Source: Caulobacter sp. Root343 (GTDB lineage: Bacteria; Pseudomonadota; Alphaproteobacteria; Caulobacterales; Caulobacteraceae). From it: a stretch of 64,000 nucleotides of DNA. The position numbers and the translations under genes were made by a program. Shown in pieces: positions 7,592-16,091 of this stretch (position 1 is the first letter of the stretch; each line of letters opens with the position of its first letter). The notes under the pieces were generated by a model, which saw only the letters and a program-made list of their open reading frames with translations, did no database searches and was not told the origin of the DNA. Location of the stretch: contig NZ_LMDF01000005.1 of assembly GCF_001425745.1 (NCBI RefSeq), positions 618,472-682,471 on the forward strand, read 5' to 3'.

Positions 7592-9067
7592 ATGAAGCCG
7601 GCCCGAGGCCTGTCCTCGACCCTGTTTAGCGACCCGCACCCCACCGCCTATCTGGCGGCCTTCGCGGCCGTGATGGCGACGGCGGTGGCGCGGCTGTACC
7701 TGCCCGAAGCCTTCACCGCGCCGTCGTCGTTCCTGCTGTTCGTGCCGGCCGTGCTGGTCAGCGCGGCCCTGGGCGGCCTGGCCCCCGGGGTGTTCGCGAC
7801 GACCTTCGCCTGGGGCAGCGTCTGGTGGGTGACGCGGGAGATCCCGTTCGACATGGTCAGCGGCCTCAGCGCCGCGATCTTCCTGTCGGTCGGCTTCGGC
7901 ATGGCCGTGGGCGGCGGCTGGTTCCACGCCGCGCGGCGGCGGGCGGCGGCGATCAACGACCACCTGCGCTCGATCCTCGACACGGTGCCCGACGGGGTGG
8001 TGGTCATCGACCGCGCCGGGATCATGACCTCGTTCAGCCCCGCCGCCGAGCGGATGTTCGGCTGGACCGCCGCCGAGGCCATCGGCCGCAACGTCAACCT
8101 GCTGATGCCCGAGCCGCACCACTCGGCCCACGACGGCTATATCCAGCGCTACCACCGCACCGGCGAGAAGCGGATCATCGGGGCCGGCCGCGTCGTGGTC
8201 GGCCAGCGCCGGGACGGCTCGACCTTCCCGATGGAGCTGGCGGTCGGCGAGACCAAGGGCTCGACGCCCTCTTATACCGGCTTCATCCGTGATCTGACGG
8301 AAACCCAGGAGACCGAGACCCGCCTGCAGGAGCTGCAGAACGAGCTGGTCCACGTCTCGCGCCTGACGGCGATGGGCGAGATGGCCTCGACCCTGGCCCA
8401 CGAGCTGAACCAGCCGCTGTCGGCGATCGCCAACCTGTTGACCGGCTCGCGCCGCCTGATCGACCGGGGCCGCGAAGCCGACCAGGCCAAGGTGCGCGAG
8501 GCGATCGACAAGGCCGCCACCCAGGCGCTGCGGGCCGGCGACGTCATCCACCGGATGCGCGACTTCGTCCGCCGAGGGGCCAGCGAGCGCGACGTCGAGA
8601 GCCTGTCCAAGCTGATCGAGGAGGCCAGCGCCCTGGCCTTGATCGGCGAGAAGGACCGCCAGGTCGACGTGCGCCTGGCCCTGGATCCCGCCGCCGACGC
8701 CGTCTATGCCGACCGGGTCCAGGTGCAGCAGGTGCTGCTGAACCTGATCCGCAACGGCATCGACGCCATGCAGGACGGCAACAGCCGCCGCCGAGCCCTG
8801 CTGATCACCAGCGACGTCACCGAGGAGGGCTGGTCGCGGGTCAGCGTCGCCGACACCGGGCCAGGCATCGCCGACGAGGTGCGCGATCGCCTGTTCCAGC
8901 CGTTCATGACCACCAAGCCGCAGGGCATGGGTGTGGGCCTGTCGATCTCGCGCTCGATCATCGAGGCGCACGGCGGGCGTATCTGGGCCGAGGCCAATCC
9001 CGGCGGCGGGGCGTTGTTCCGCTTCACCTTGCCGCCCGCCGATCAGAAGGAAACCGTCGATGAGTGA
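7592..9067 (+). CDS. fixL: Oxygen-sensing haem histidine kinase FixL
   Basis: 491 residues. Several N-terminal membrane helices (about 20-115), a haem PAS domain (about 122-240), a HisKA domain with H270 in [16 protein letters not shown], and a HATPase ending [17 protein letters not shown]. The haem signature is present: H180 in [10 protein letters not shown] is the expected proximal ligand and R200 in IIGAGR the oxygen-contacting arginine. Oxygen bound to haem inhibits the kinase; without oxygen it phosphorylates FixJ. It overlaps fixJ by 8 bases. Confidence 0.96.
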   Translation: MKPARGLSSTLFSDPHPTAYLAAFAAVMATAVARLYLPEAFTAPSSFLLFVPAVLVSAALGGLAPGVFATTFAWGSVWWVTREIPFDMVSGLSAAIFLSVGFGMAVGGGWFHAARRRAAAINDHLRSILDTVPDGVVVIDRAGIMTSFSPAAERMFGWTAAEAIGRNVNLLMPEPHHSAHDGYIQRYHRTGEKRIIGAGRVVVGQRRDGSTFPMELAVGETKGSTPSYTGFIRDLTETQETETRLQELQNELVHVSRLTAMGEMASTLAHELNQPLSAIANLLTGSRRLIDRGREADQAKVREAIDKAATQALRAGDVIHRMRDFVRRGASERDVESLSKLIEEASALALIGEKDRQVDVRLALDPAADAVYADRVQVQQVLLNLIRNGIDAMQDGNSRRRALLITSDVTEEGWSRVSVADTGPGIADEVRDRLFQPFMTTKPQGMGVGLSISRSIIEAHGGRIWAEANPGGGALFRFTLPPADQKETVDE

Positions 9068-9668
9068 CGCCCCCGTCGTACATGTGGTCGACGACGACGA
9101 AAGCGCCCGCGAGTCGCTGGCCTTCCTGTTGGAGTCGGCCGATTTCGAGGTGGTCGCCTACGCCAGCGCGCCGGCCTTCCTCGACGCCTTGCCGGACGCC
9201 AAGCCGGGCGTGGTCGTCACCGACGTGCGCATGCCCGAGATGAGCGGCCAGGAGCTGGTCGCCAGGCTGGCGGCGCTGAAGGTCAAGATGCCGATCATCA
9301 TGATCACCGGCCACGGCGACATCCCGATGGCCGTCGAGGCCATGCGCTCGGGGGTCGTCGACTTCATCGAGAAGCCGTTCTCCGAAGCGCGGATGCTGGA
9401 CGCCCTGAGCCGCGCCATGAAGGCCGCCGAGGCCGCGCCGGTCACCGACGACCAGGCCGCCGTGCTGCATCGCCTGGAGACCCTCTCCGAGCGCGAGCGT
9501 CAGGTGCTGGACGGCGTCGTCGCCGGCCACGCCAACAAGGTCATCGCCCGCGAGCTGGGCATCAGCCCGAGGACGGTGGAGATCTACCGCGCCAAGCTGA
9601 TGACCAAGATGCAGGCGGACAATTTGGCGGCGCTGGTGCGGATGACGCTGTCGGTGCGGGGGGGATAA
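9060..9668 (+). CDS. fixJ: Response regulator FixJ
   Basis: 202 residues. Receiver domain with acidic triplet DDD at 11-13, phospho-acceptor D55 in [13 protein letters not shown], conserved MITGHGD and KPF, then a LuxR-type HTH ([38 protein letters not shown]). ATG at 9060 lies inside the end of fixL, so the pair is translationally coupled. It is phosphorylated by FixL under low oxygen; fixK is the usual target, and a FixJ-like site precedes fixK here. Confidence 0.96.
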   Translation: MSDAPVVHVVDDDESARESLAFLLESADFEVVAYASAPAFLDALPDAKPGVVVTDVRMPEMSGQELVARLAALKVKMPIIMITGHGDIPMAVEAMRSGVVDFIEKPFSEARMLDALSRAMKAAEAAPVTDDQAAVLHRLETLSERERQVLDGVVAGHANKVIARELGISPRTVEIYRAKLMTKMQADNLAALVRMTLSVRGG

Positions 9669-9689
9669 CGCCCCGCCATCCGATTTCTC

Positions 9690-9788
9690 GTGTCATCCCG
9701 GAAGCCTCGCAGAGGCTATCCGGGACCGCCGGAAGCGCTGAGCTTTCCGCGGTCCCGGCTCTTCGCTGCGCTACGGCCGGGATGACAG
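9690..9788. repeat. Palindromic intergenic repeat, family B, copy 2
   Basis: Bounded by TGTCATCCCGG and CCGGGATGACA between the convergent fixJ and fixT-like genes. Its two arms are those of copy 1 (7257) in swapped order, so it is essentially copy 1 inverted. Confidence 0.9.
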
Positions 9789-10094
9789 GATTGAAGGTTT
9801 GAGGAGCTGTTCCAGCCGCACGCTCAGCGCATCCCCCAGCAGCGGCTTCTCCACCAGCGACACGCCGCCCACCCCGCGCCGCCGAAACCGCTCCACGTCG
9901 CCGGTCAGCACGACGGTCGGGCTCTCTCCGGGGTCCGGCAACGCCTCGCCGCCGTCGTCGATCACCACGGCCGCCACGGGTCGCCCATCCGGCCGCGCGG
10001 TCACCGCGTAGCCCTCGGTCTCCAGCGAGAAGCGCAGGGCCTCGCGCAGGGGCTCGTCCTCGACGAGCAGCAGGATCAGGGGAAGGTCGGACAT
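9771..10094 (-). CDS. FixT-like single-domain receiver protein
   Basis: 107 residues from ATG 10094 (an ATG at 10106 is also possible). It is a receiver fold: acidic pair in LLVEDEPLREAL, a candidate phospho-acceptor Asp in AAVVIDDGG, VVLTGD, and conserved Lys in LVEKPLLGD. There is no output domain. The position between fixJ and fixK matches the Caulobacter feedback inhibitor FixT, a receiver-like protein that inhibits FixL. Described FixT binds an Fe-S cluster through cysteines; this protein has none. The FixK box at 10130 predicts a start near 10095, right at the ATG. The 3' end runs into the family B repeat. Confidence 0.7.
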   Translation of the reverse strand: MSDLPLILLLVEDEPLREALRFSLETEGYAVTARPDGRPVAAVVIDDGGEALPDPGESPTVVLTGDVERFRRRGVGGVSLVEKPLLGDALSVRLEQLLKPSILSSRP

Positions 10095-10129
10095 GGCCCG
10101 GAACATGGACCCGAGCCGACCGCGAGGCC

Positions 10130-10143
10130 TTGATCGGCCTCAA
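10130..10143. promoter_or_regulatory. FixK/FNR box upstream of the fixT-like gene
   Basis: TTGATCGGCCTCAA matches TTGA-N6-TCAA and is centred at 10136.5. Class II geometry leftward gives a start near 10095, one base before the fixT-like ATG. It implies FixK-driven feedback on FixL. Confidence 0.75.
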
Positions 10144-10166
10144 ACCAGGCTGGTCCGCAGCGCCGC

Positions 10167-10183
10167 GTAAGGGGGTTTCCTTA
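10167..10183. promoter_or_regulatory. Candidate FixJ-binding site upstream of fixK
   Basis: GTAAGGGGGTTTCCTTA lies 68-84 bases before the fixK ATG. From memory it resembles rhizobial FixJ sites (GTAAGTA-GTTTCCCTTA type). Position and context fit, but the match is by eye. Confidence 0.45.
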
Positions 10184-10250
10184 GGCGCGGCTCCCGAGTG
10201 TCGCGACCGCTGGAAAAGGCGCAAGACCCTAGCAACAGAAGGGTCTTTCC

Positions 10251-10895
10251 ATGCTGTCTCCGCTTCGCATCGACGCTGCTCCCATGGCCTTGGATTCGGT
10301 GCTGGCCATTCCCGGCGCCTGTCCGCGCTTCGCCCGCGACGAGGAGATCTTCGGCGAGGGTGAGGCCGCGACCCATGTCTACCAGGTGATCTCGGGCGCG
10401 GTGCGGACCTACCGCATCCTGCGCGACGGCCGCCGGCAGATCGACGAATTCCACTTCGCCGGCGACTATTTCGGCCTGGAGATGAGCGACACCCACCGCG
10501 TCACCGCCGAGGCGATGAGCGACGCCAGCGTGCGGATGATCCGGCGTGGAGCGCTCAGCGACCTGGCCGCGACCCGCGGCGACGCGGCCCGCGCCCTGTT
10601 CCGCCTGACCGCCGAAGGCCTGCGGCGCAGCCAGGACCATGTGCTGATGTTGGGCCGCCGCTCGGCGCTGGAGCGCGTGGTCGGCCTGCTGCTGGACATC
10701 GCCGAGCGCACCCACGCCGAGGCCGAGCTGGACGTGCCGATGAGCCGCCAGGACATGGCCGACTATCTGGGCCTGACCATCGAGACCGTCTCGCGCGCCC
10801 TGACCAGCTTGCAGGACGAGGGCCTGATCGCCTTGCCCACCGTGCGTCACGTGGTGCTGAAGGCGCGGCGGGCGCTGGAGCGGATGGTTCAATAG
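10251..10895 (+). CDS. fixK: Crp/Fnr-family regulator FixK
   Basis: 214 residues: a cyclic-nucleotide-type beta-roll (about 25-120), a long dimer helix, and a C-terminal winged HTH with SRQDMADYLGLTIETVSRAL, the Fnr-type recognition helix for TTGA half-sites. There is one cysteine (C24), so it lacks the four-Cys cluster motif of Fnr and is FixK-type. It is expected to be activated by phospho-FixJ and to act at the TTGA-N6-TCAA boxes at 4027, 7538 and 10130. It is divergent from the fixT-like gene and shares a 156-bp promoter region with it. Confidence 0.93.
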   Translation: MLSPLRIDAAPMALDSVLAIPGACPRFARDEEIFGEGEAATHVYQVISGAVRTYRILRDGRRQIDEFHFAGDYFGLEMSDTHRVTAEAMSDASVRMIRRGALSDLAATRGDAARALFRLTAEGLRRSQDHVLMLGRRSALERVVGLLLDIAERTHAEAELDVPMSRQDMADYLGLTIETVSRALTSLQDEGLIALPTVRHVVLKARRALERMVQ

Positions 10896-10899
10896 CAAC

Positions 10900-11001
10900 T
10901 GTCATCCCGGACAAGCGCGAAGCGCGCAGATCCGGGACCGCCGGAAGCTCGGAGCCTGTTGCGGTCCCGGCTCTCCGCTGCGCTGCGGCCGGGATGACAC
11001 G
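10900..11001. repeat. Palindromic intergenic repeat, family B, copy 3
   Basis: TGTCATCCCGG ... CCGGGATGACA between convergent fixK and an MFS gene. The left arm carries ACAAGCGCGAAGCGCGCAGA, shared in reverse orientation with the right arm of copy 4 at 40219. Confidence 0.9.
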
Positions 11002-11028
11002 GGATTTGAGCTTCGAAGGGTTTGCCCC

Positions 11029-12354
11029 TCAAACACCCCCCTCGTCCGACCGCTCCAGCCCGGCGATGGTCGCCTCTTCGCGCGCGCCGCCCTTGTCGAT
11101 CGAGGCCAGCACCGCCTGGCGCAGGGCATAGGCGAGCAGCGCCGTCAGGATCAGGGCGTTCAGCACGAACGGCCCCCAGCCGATCTTCTCGTAGAGCAGC
11201 ACGAACAGCGGCGCGACCACGACATTGAGGCCGTTGATCGCCGCGATCGCCCCGGCCGCCCCGGCCTGGTCCTTGGCCTCCACCGACAGCGAGGCGCCGG
11301 CGGTGAAGCCCGGGCGGGCGAAGCCGTAGCCCAGGCTGGCGATGGCGTAGCCGATGGCGACGGCGGCGTAGTCGGGCGCGAAGGCGACGATGATGTTGCC
11401 CAGGGCCGCCGCGCCGACGCCCCAGCGCATCAGGTCGCGCGGACCCATGCGGAACATGCGGATCAGGCCCCACTGGGCCAGCAGGCCGGCCACGGCCCCG
11501 GCCGCCATGGCCAGGGTGATGAAGCCCTGGGCCTTGACCGGCGGCAGGCCCAGCTTGTCGATGATCAGGAAGCCCAGGGTCTGGGTCTGGGCCGTCTGGC
11601 ACGAGGCGACCAGGAAACCGAAGATCAGGAACGGCTTCAGCCGCGGGTCGCGCCACGGGGCCGCGCCCTGGCCGCGCCAGGGCAGCCCTCCGAGAATGCC
11701 CAAGCGGCGGCGCGGCGGGGTCTCGCCGCGTCCCGGCTTGAAGGTCTCGGGCAGGCCGCGATGCACGACGACCAGCATCACGGCCGCCATCGCCGCGAAG
11801 GCGAACATCGGACCGGCCAGGCCCACGAACGGCAGCACGAACAGCGGGGCCAGCAACGGCCCGACCACGGTGCCCAGGCCGAACGCGCCGGCCAGGGTGG
11901 CCATGGTCTGGGTGCGCTCCTCGCGGCTGGTCCGCTCGGCCATATAGGCCTGGGCGGACGGATTGGTCGCCGAGCCGAAACCGCCGAACAGGGCGCGCGA
12001 CAGCAGGAACAGGCCGAAGATCACCATCGGCGGCGCCAGGTGATGCAGGCCGGCCGAGACGACGATGGCGCACAGGGTCATGGAGACGCAGAAACCGGCC
12101 AGGCCCAGCAGGATCAGCGGCTTGCGCCCGCGCAGGTCCGACTGCCGGGCCCAGAACGGCGAGGTCACCGCCCACAGCACCGCCGACAGCGAGAAGATCC
12201 CCGCCACCAGGGCGTCCGGTATGCCGATCTGGCGGCCGATCGCCGGCAGCACCGACAGCATGCCGGTGTTCCCCATGGCGGTCGCGACCGACACGCCGAA
12301 GAGGATCGCGAACGGGCCGCGGTTGGCCCGGGCTTCTGGAGTCTCCCCACTCAT
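11029..12354 (-). CDS. MFS transporter
   Basis: 441 residues from ATG 12354 (a longer GTG frame from 12405 is less likely). About 12 hydrophobic segments with MFS features: WARQSDLRGRKPL in the loop between helices 2 and 3, and a cytoplasmic mid-loop rich in Arg/Pro (residues about 190-230). It looks like a drug/metabolite efflux carrier of the TetA-like type; the substrate cannot be told from sequence. It is divergent from motA; a 15-bp dyad at 12428 lies between them. Confidence 0.88.
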   Translation of the reverse strand: MSGETPEARANRGPFAILFGVSVATAMGNTGMLSVLPAIGRQIGIPDALVAGIFSLSAVLWAVTSPFWARQSDLRGRKPLILLGLAGFCVSMTLCAIVVSAGLHHLAPPMVIFGLFLLSRALFGGFGSATNPSAQAYMAERTSREERTQTMATLAGAFGLGTVVGPLLAPLFVLPFVGLAGPMFAFAAMAAVMLVVVHRGLPETFKPGRGETPPRRRLGILGGLPWRGQGAAPWRDPRLKPFLIFGFLVASCQTAQTQTLGFLIIDKLGLPPVKAQGFITLAMAAGAVAGLLAQWGLIRMFRMGPRDLMRWGVGAAALGNIIVAFAPDYAAVAIGYAIASLGYGFARPGFTAGASLSVEAKDQAGAAGAIAAINGLNVVVAPLFVLLYEKIGWGPFVLNALILTALLAYALRQAVLASIDKGGAREEATIAGLERSDEGGV

Positions 12355-12427
12355 CAAACAATCGTTAGAGCCTGTCCGTCGGGCGCGCAATGTGTCGCAG
12401 GTCACAGCGCGACGGGCGGGAACCTTG

Positions 12428-12442
12428 GATTAATGATTAATC
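12428..12442. promoter_or_regulatory. GATTAAT-G-ATTAATC dyad between MFS gene and motA
   Basis: Perfect 7-bp inverted repeat around one base, in a short AT-rich patch 40 bases before motA and 74 bases before the MFS start. It is a candidate operator for either gene. It contains TTAA twice but at 3-base spacing, unlike CtrA. Confidence 0.4.
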
Positions 12443-12481
12443 GCGATCATGCGCCGTCATTCTCGGGGTCGGCCTAGCACC

Positions 12482-13348
12482 ATGTTCCAGATCATTGGCA
12501 TCGTCATGCTCTTCGGCATGGTGTTCGGCAGCTACCTCATGGGTGGCGGCAAGCTGGACGTGATCGTCGAAGCCGCCCCGCACGAGCTGATGGCCATTCT
12601 GGGCGCGGCCGTCGCCGCCTTCCTGATCTCCAACTCGATGACCGTGATCAAGGCCACGGGCGCCGGCTTCGGCAAGATCTTCAAGGGTCCTAAGTGGAAA
12701 TCGGCCGACTATCGCGATCTGCTGTCCCTGCTGTTCCTGCTGACCAAGACGATGAAGTCCAAGGGCGTTATCGCGCTGGAAAGCCACATCGAAAAGGCGC
12801 ACGAGAGCACGATCTTCGCCCGCTATCCGAAGGTCACCAACGACCACTTCGCCGTCGACTTCATCTGCGACACCCTGCGGATGATGACCATGAACCTGGA
12901 GGATCCCCACCAGGTCGAGGACGCGATGGAAAAGCAGCTCGAGAAGCACCACCACGAGGCGCTCGAGCCCGCCCACGCCCTGCAGAGCATGGCCGACGCC
13001 CTGCCGGCGCTGGGCATCGTCGCGGCCGTGCTGGGCGTCATCAAGACCATGGGCTCGATCACCGAGCCGCCGGCCGTCCTGGGCGCCATGATCGGCGGCG
13101 CCCTGGTCGGCACCTTCCTCGGCGTGTTCATCGCCTATGGCATCGTCGGGCCGATGGCCACGCGCCTGCAGGCCGTCGTCAACGAGGACGGCGCCTTCTA
13201 CAAGATCATCCAGGCCGTGCTGGTCGCCCACCTGCATGGCAACGCCGCCCAAATCTCGGTCGAGATCGGCCGCGGCCACGTGCCCAGCCCGTCGCAGCCC
13301 AGCTTCAACGAGCTGGAAGAGGCCCTGTCCCAGATCCCGCCGGAATAG
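12482..13348 (+). CDS. motA: Flagellar motor stator protein MotA
   Basis: 288 residues, usual MotA size. It starts MFQIIGIVMLFGMVFGSYLM (first helix), with helix 2 at about 33-55, a large cytoplasmic loop, and helices 3-4 (LPALGIVAAVLGVIKTMG; LGAMIGGALVGTFLGVF). MotA and MotB form the proton-driven stator. No motB is nearby, as in other Caulobacter where the genes are unlinked. The C-terminus FNELEEALSQIPPE is typical. Confidence 0.96.
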   Translation: MFQIIGIVMLFGMVFGSYLMGGGKLDVIVEAAPHELMAILGAAVAAFLISNSMTVIKATGAGFGKIFKGPKWKSADYRDLLSLLFLLTKTMKSKGVIALESHIEKAHESTIFARYPKVTNDHFAVDFICDTLRMMTMNLEDPHQVEDAMEKQLEKHHHEALEPAHALQSMADALPALGIVAAVLGVIKTMGSITEPPAVLGAMIGGALVGTFLGVFIAYGIVGPMATRLQAVVNEDGAFYKIIQAVLVAHLHGNAAQISVEIGRGHVPSPSQPSFNELEEALSQIPPE

Positions 13349-13476
13349 GTCGGCGTCCCAGGATAGCGTCCCTGGCGAGGCAGGTTAGCGCCTCGTAACT
13401 TGCACCGGCTTTCGAACCGGTATTCCTTTCGCCCAAAGCCGTCGCCGACCAGACGCCGGCCAGCAAGGGAAGCCTC

Positions 13477-13824
13477 ATGAGCATGATCCGCAAACTCCTC
13501 ATCGCCGGCGTGGCCGTCTCGGCCCTGTCGCTGGCCGCCTGCGGCAAGCATGAAGCCGCCGAGAGCGACAGCGCCGCCGCCAAGGCCGCCGCCGCCGACG
13601 CCAGCACCGTAACCGACGCCGCCTCGGCCAAGGAACAGGCCGCCGCCGACGCCAACAAGGCCGCCGCCGACGCCGCCGCCGCCCCGGCCGACCCGGCGGA
13701 CGCCGCCACCCAGACCGCCAACGACGCCGCCGCCACGGGCTCGACCCAGGCTCCGGCCGCCGCCTCGGCCACCGCCGCCGCCGACGCCGCGTCCAAGCCG
13801 GAAGAGAAGAAGCCGGCGCACTAG
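13477..13824 (+). CDS. Ala-rich lipoprotein of unknown function
   Basis: 115 residues with a lipoprotein signal: basic MSMIRK, hydrophobic core, lipobox LAAC with C22. The mature part is mostly Ala, Asp, Ser, Thr, Glu and Lys with AAADA repeats, and is probably disordered or helical. It ends in EEKKPAH. RBS AAGGGAAG precedes the ATG. Low complexity prevents family assignment; an envelope role is likely from the signal only. Confidence 0.75.
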   Translation: MSMIRKLLIAGVAVSALSLAACGKHEAAESDSAAAKAAAADASTVTDAASAKEQAAADANKAAADAAAAPADPADAATQTANDAAATGSTQAPAAASATAAADAASKPEEKKPAH

Positions 13825-13848
13825 CGGCTTACAGGTTCCACTCAAATC

Positions 13849-13977
13849 CGATCTCCCCGGCGAAGGCCGGGGCCCAGATCGAACCCACCCGCGCCCTTCG
13901 TCGATCCTCGGCGGAGGGCGCTTTCGCGTCTGATGCTCCGGATGAATCTGGACCCCGGCCTTCGCCGGGGAGGTCGG
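13849..13977. repeat. Palindromic intergenic repeat, family E
   Basis: Outer arms CCCCGGCGAAGGCCGGGGCC and GGCCCCGGCCTTCGCCGGGG-type (ends 13977) are inverted copies around a 70-bp centre. It lies between codirectional lipoprotein and mnmC genes. One copy seen in this window. Confidence 0.8.
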
Positions 13978-14031
13978 GTGTTGGGGAAGCAGACTTGACG
14001 CCCGCCGCCCCGCGGCGCTCTAGCAGGCGCC

Positions 14032-15843
14032 ATGGATTCCACCGCTTCCGAAGACGGATCGCCGCTGGTCTGGCGCGAGGACGGCCTGCCGCAGTCCAGC
14101 CTGTACGGCGACGTCTATTTCTCCAGCGTCGACGGCCTGGCCGAGACGCGGGCGGTGTTCCTGGCCGGCTGCGGCCTGCCGGAGCGGTTCGTCGGGCGGC
14201 GGGACTTCGTGGTCGGCGAACTGGGCTTCGGCTCGGGCCTGAACATCGCCGCCCTGCTGGACCTGTGGCGGCGCGAGAGGCCTCCAAATGGCCAGCAAGC
14301 TGGCCGTCTCCACATCTTCTCGATCGAGGCCCATCCGCTGGCCCGCGACGAGGCCGCCCGCATCCTGGCCCACTGGCCCGAGCTCGGCGACGCGGCCCAA
14401 GTGCTGCTGGACCACTGGCCCGGCCGGGCGCGCGGCTTCCACCGGATCGACCTGCCCGGCTTCGACGCCGTGCTGGACCTGGCCGTCATGGACGTGGTCG
14501 AGGCGCTGGAGGCCTGGGACGGGACGGCCGACGCCTGGTTCCTGGACGGCTTCTCGCCCGCCCTGAACCCGGCCATGTGGCGCGACGAGGTCCTGGCCGC
14601 CGTCGCCGCCCGCTCCGCCCCTGGAGCTCGCGCGGCGACCTTCACCGTGGCGGGGGCGGTGCGGCGGGGCTTGCAGGCGGCGGGCTTCGAGATCGCCAAG
14701 CGCCCCGGCTTCGGCCGCAAGCGCGAGCGGCTGGAGGCTTGGCTGCCGGGTCAGCGGGAGGTCGCCTCGCGTCCCGAGACCCTGGCCATCATCGGCGGCG
14801 GCATCGCCGGCGCATCCCTGGCCCGCGCCGCCCGGGCCGAGGGGCTGGCCGTCACCGTGATCGACGATCCGGACGGTGTCGCCGCCTCCGGCAATCCCGC
14901 CGCCCTGGTCACCCCGGCCCTGGACGCCGGCGGCGGCCCGCGCGCGGGCCTCTACGCCCAGGCCCTGGCCAGGGCCGCCAGGCTCTACGAAGCCGAGCCC
15001 GGCGCGGTGATCGCCCGCGGCGTGCTGCAGCTGGCCACGGCCGAGCGCGACGCCGCCCGCTTCGCCAAGGTGGCCGAACAGGATCTGTTCGAGCCCGGCG
15101 CCATGACGCCCCTCTCCCCCGACGAGACCGCCGGACGGATCGGCGCCGAGATCCCGGCCCTGGCCATGACTTCCAGTCTGGTCATCGCGCCGCTCGAGGT
15201 CACCGCCGCCTGGTCCGGCGAGGTCGTGCGCCGGCGCGTCGCCCGGCTGGAGCGCGACGGGCCAAACGAAGAGGGGGACGGATGGCGGCTGCTGGATGAA
15301 GCCGGCGCGCTGATCGTCCGCGCCGACCGCGTGGCCTTGGCCAGCGGCGCGGCGACGGCGGCCCTGCTCCCCGGCGTGGCCCTGCGCCCCGTGCGCGGCC
15401 AGGCCAGCTGGACCGAGGGCGTCTCGACCGCGCCCGTCGCGTTCGGCGGCTATGCGATCCCCACGTCTTCGGGCGTCCTGTTCGGCGCCACCCACGACCG
15501 GGACGAGACCGCCGTCGACGTCCGGCCCGAGGATCACGCCCGCAACCTCGACACCCTGGCCAAGGGCCTGCCCGCCCTGGCGCGGCAGCTGGCCGGCAAG
15601 GCCTTCGAGGGCCGGGCCGCGATCCGCGCCACCACGCCGGACCGCGCCCCGCTGGCCGGGATCCGCGACGACGGGGTGCTGGTGCTGACCGGCCTGGGCT
15701 CGCGCGGCTTCTGCCTGGCGCCGCTGCTGGCCGAGCATCTGGTCGCGCGGATGCTGGACCTGCCCTCGCCCCTGCCGCGCCATTTGTCGCACCCGCTGGA
15801 CCCGAGTCGTTTCGACTCGCCCGCCGCGAGTATCGGCGTATAA
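14032..15843 (+). CDS. mnmC: Bifunctional tRNA 5-methylaminomethyl-2-thiouridine biosynthesis protein MnmC
   Basis: 603 residues. The N-terminal part (about 1-245) is the SAM methyltransferase of the DUF752 type with GELGFGSGLN (62-71) and FLDGFSPALNPAMW. The C-terminal part (from about 250) is the FAD oxidoreductase with IIGGGIAGASLARAA. MnmC removes the carboxymethyl group from cmnm5(s2)U34 and then methylates nm5 to mnm5 in the wobble position of tRNAs. Both halves look intact. The stop codon TAA overlaps a TATAAT motif that may drive a downstream small RNA. Confidence 0.95.
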   Translation: MDSTASEDGSPLVWREDGLPQSSLYGDVYFSSVDGLAETRAVFLAGCGLPERFVGRRDFVVGELGFGSGLNIAALLDLWRRERPPNGQQAGRLHIFSIEAHPLARDEAARILAHWPELGDAAQVLLDHWPGRARGFHRIDLPGFDAVLDLAVMDVVEALEAWDGTADAWFLDGFSPALNPAMWRDEVLAAVAARSAPGARAATFTVAGAVRRGLQAAGFEIAKRPGFGRKRERLEAWLPGQREVASRPETLAIIGGGIAGASLARAARAEGLAVTVIDDPDGVAASGNPAALVTPALDAGGGPRAGLYAQALARAARLYEAEPGAVIARGVLQLATAERDAARFAKVAEQDLFEPGAMTPLSPDETAGRIGAEIPALAMTSSLVIAPLEVTAAWSGEVVRRRVARLERDGPNEEGDGWRLLDEAGALIVRADRVALASGAATAALLPGVALRPVRGQASWTEGVSTAPVAFGGYAIPTSSGVLFGATHDRDETAVDVRPEDHARNLDTLAKGLPALARQLAGKAFEGRAAIRATTPDRAPLAGIRDDGVLVLTGLGSRGFCLAPLLAEHLVARMLDLPSPLPRHLSHPLDPSRFDSPAASIGV

Positions 15844-15850
15844 TCGAACA

Positions 15851-16005
15851 CTGTTCTTTGGAGTGCGCGCCACCGCTCTTCGGGTTCGCGCGTTCCTGTC
15901 TGATGAGGCCGGCGCCCCATTGCATGCCGGCCGCATGACGGCGGTCCTCCGCCCTCTTGGCCCGCCGGATCTGACGCTCCCGACGCCCCATCGGGAGCGT
16001 CTTTT
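15851..16005 (+). ncRNA. Candidate small RNA between mnmC and ompA-type gene
   Basis: TATAAT at 15839-15844, overlapping the mnmC stop, predicts a start near 15851. The following about 155 bases have no ORF but several stems: GGCCGGC/GCCGGCC around a 12-base loop, GGCGG-TCCT-CCGCC, and a terminator at 15973-16005. Size would fit 6S RNA, but I cannot fold it convincingly into that shape. No good -35 is visible. It could also be a processed 3' UTR of mnmC. Confidence 0.4.
15973..16005 (+). terminator. Rho-independent terminator after mnmC / candidate sRNA
   Basis: GACGCTCCCGA, 7-base loop, TCGGGAGCGTC, then TTTT. An 11-bp perfect stem. Confidence 0.85.
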
Positions 16006-16039
16006 CGTTCAGGGGTCGCTTCCCGTTTAGCGCGCAAAG

Positions 16040-16068
16040 AAAAAGGGGCCGGCCTTTCGGCCAGCCCC
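16040..16068 (-). terminator. Rho-independent terminator of the OmpA-type gene
   Basis: On the minus strand GGGGCTGGCC-GAAA-GGCCGGCCCC is followed by TTTTT. It lies 24 bases after the stop codon at 16092. Confidence 0.85.
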
Positions 16069-16091
16069 CAGATCTTTCGATCTTGATCGTC

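Noticed and set aside
15880..15960. CTGATGAG followed by a 7-bp stem, resembling a hammerhead ribozyme core
   Set aside because: After the stem the required GAAA is replaced by GCAT and no stems I/III close the core, so a self-cleaving ribozyme is not supported.
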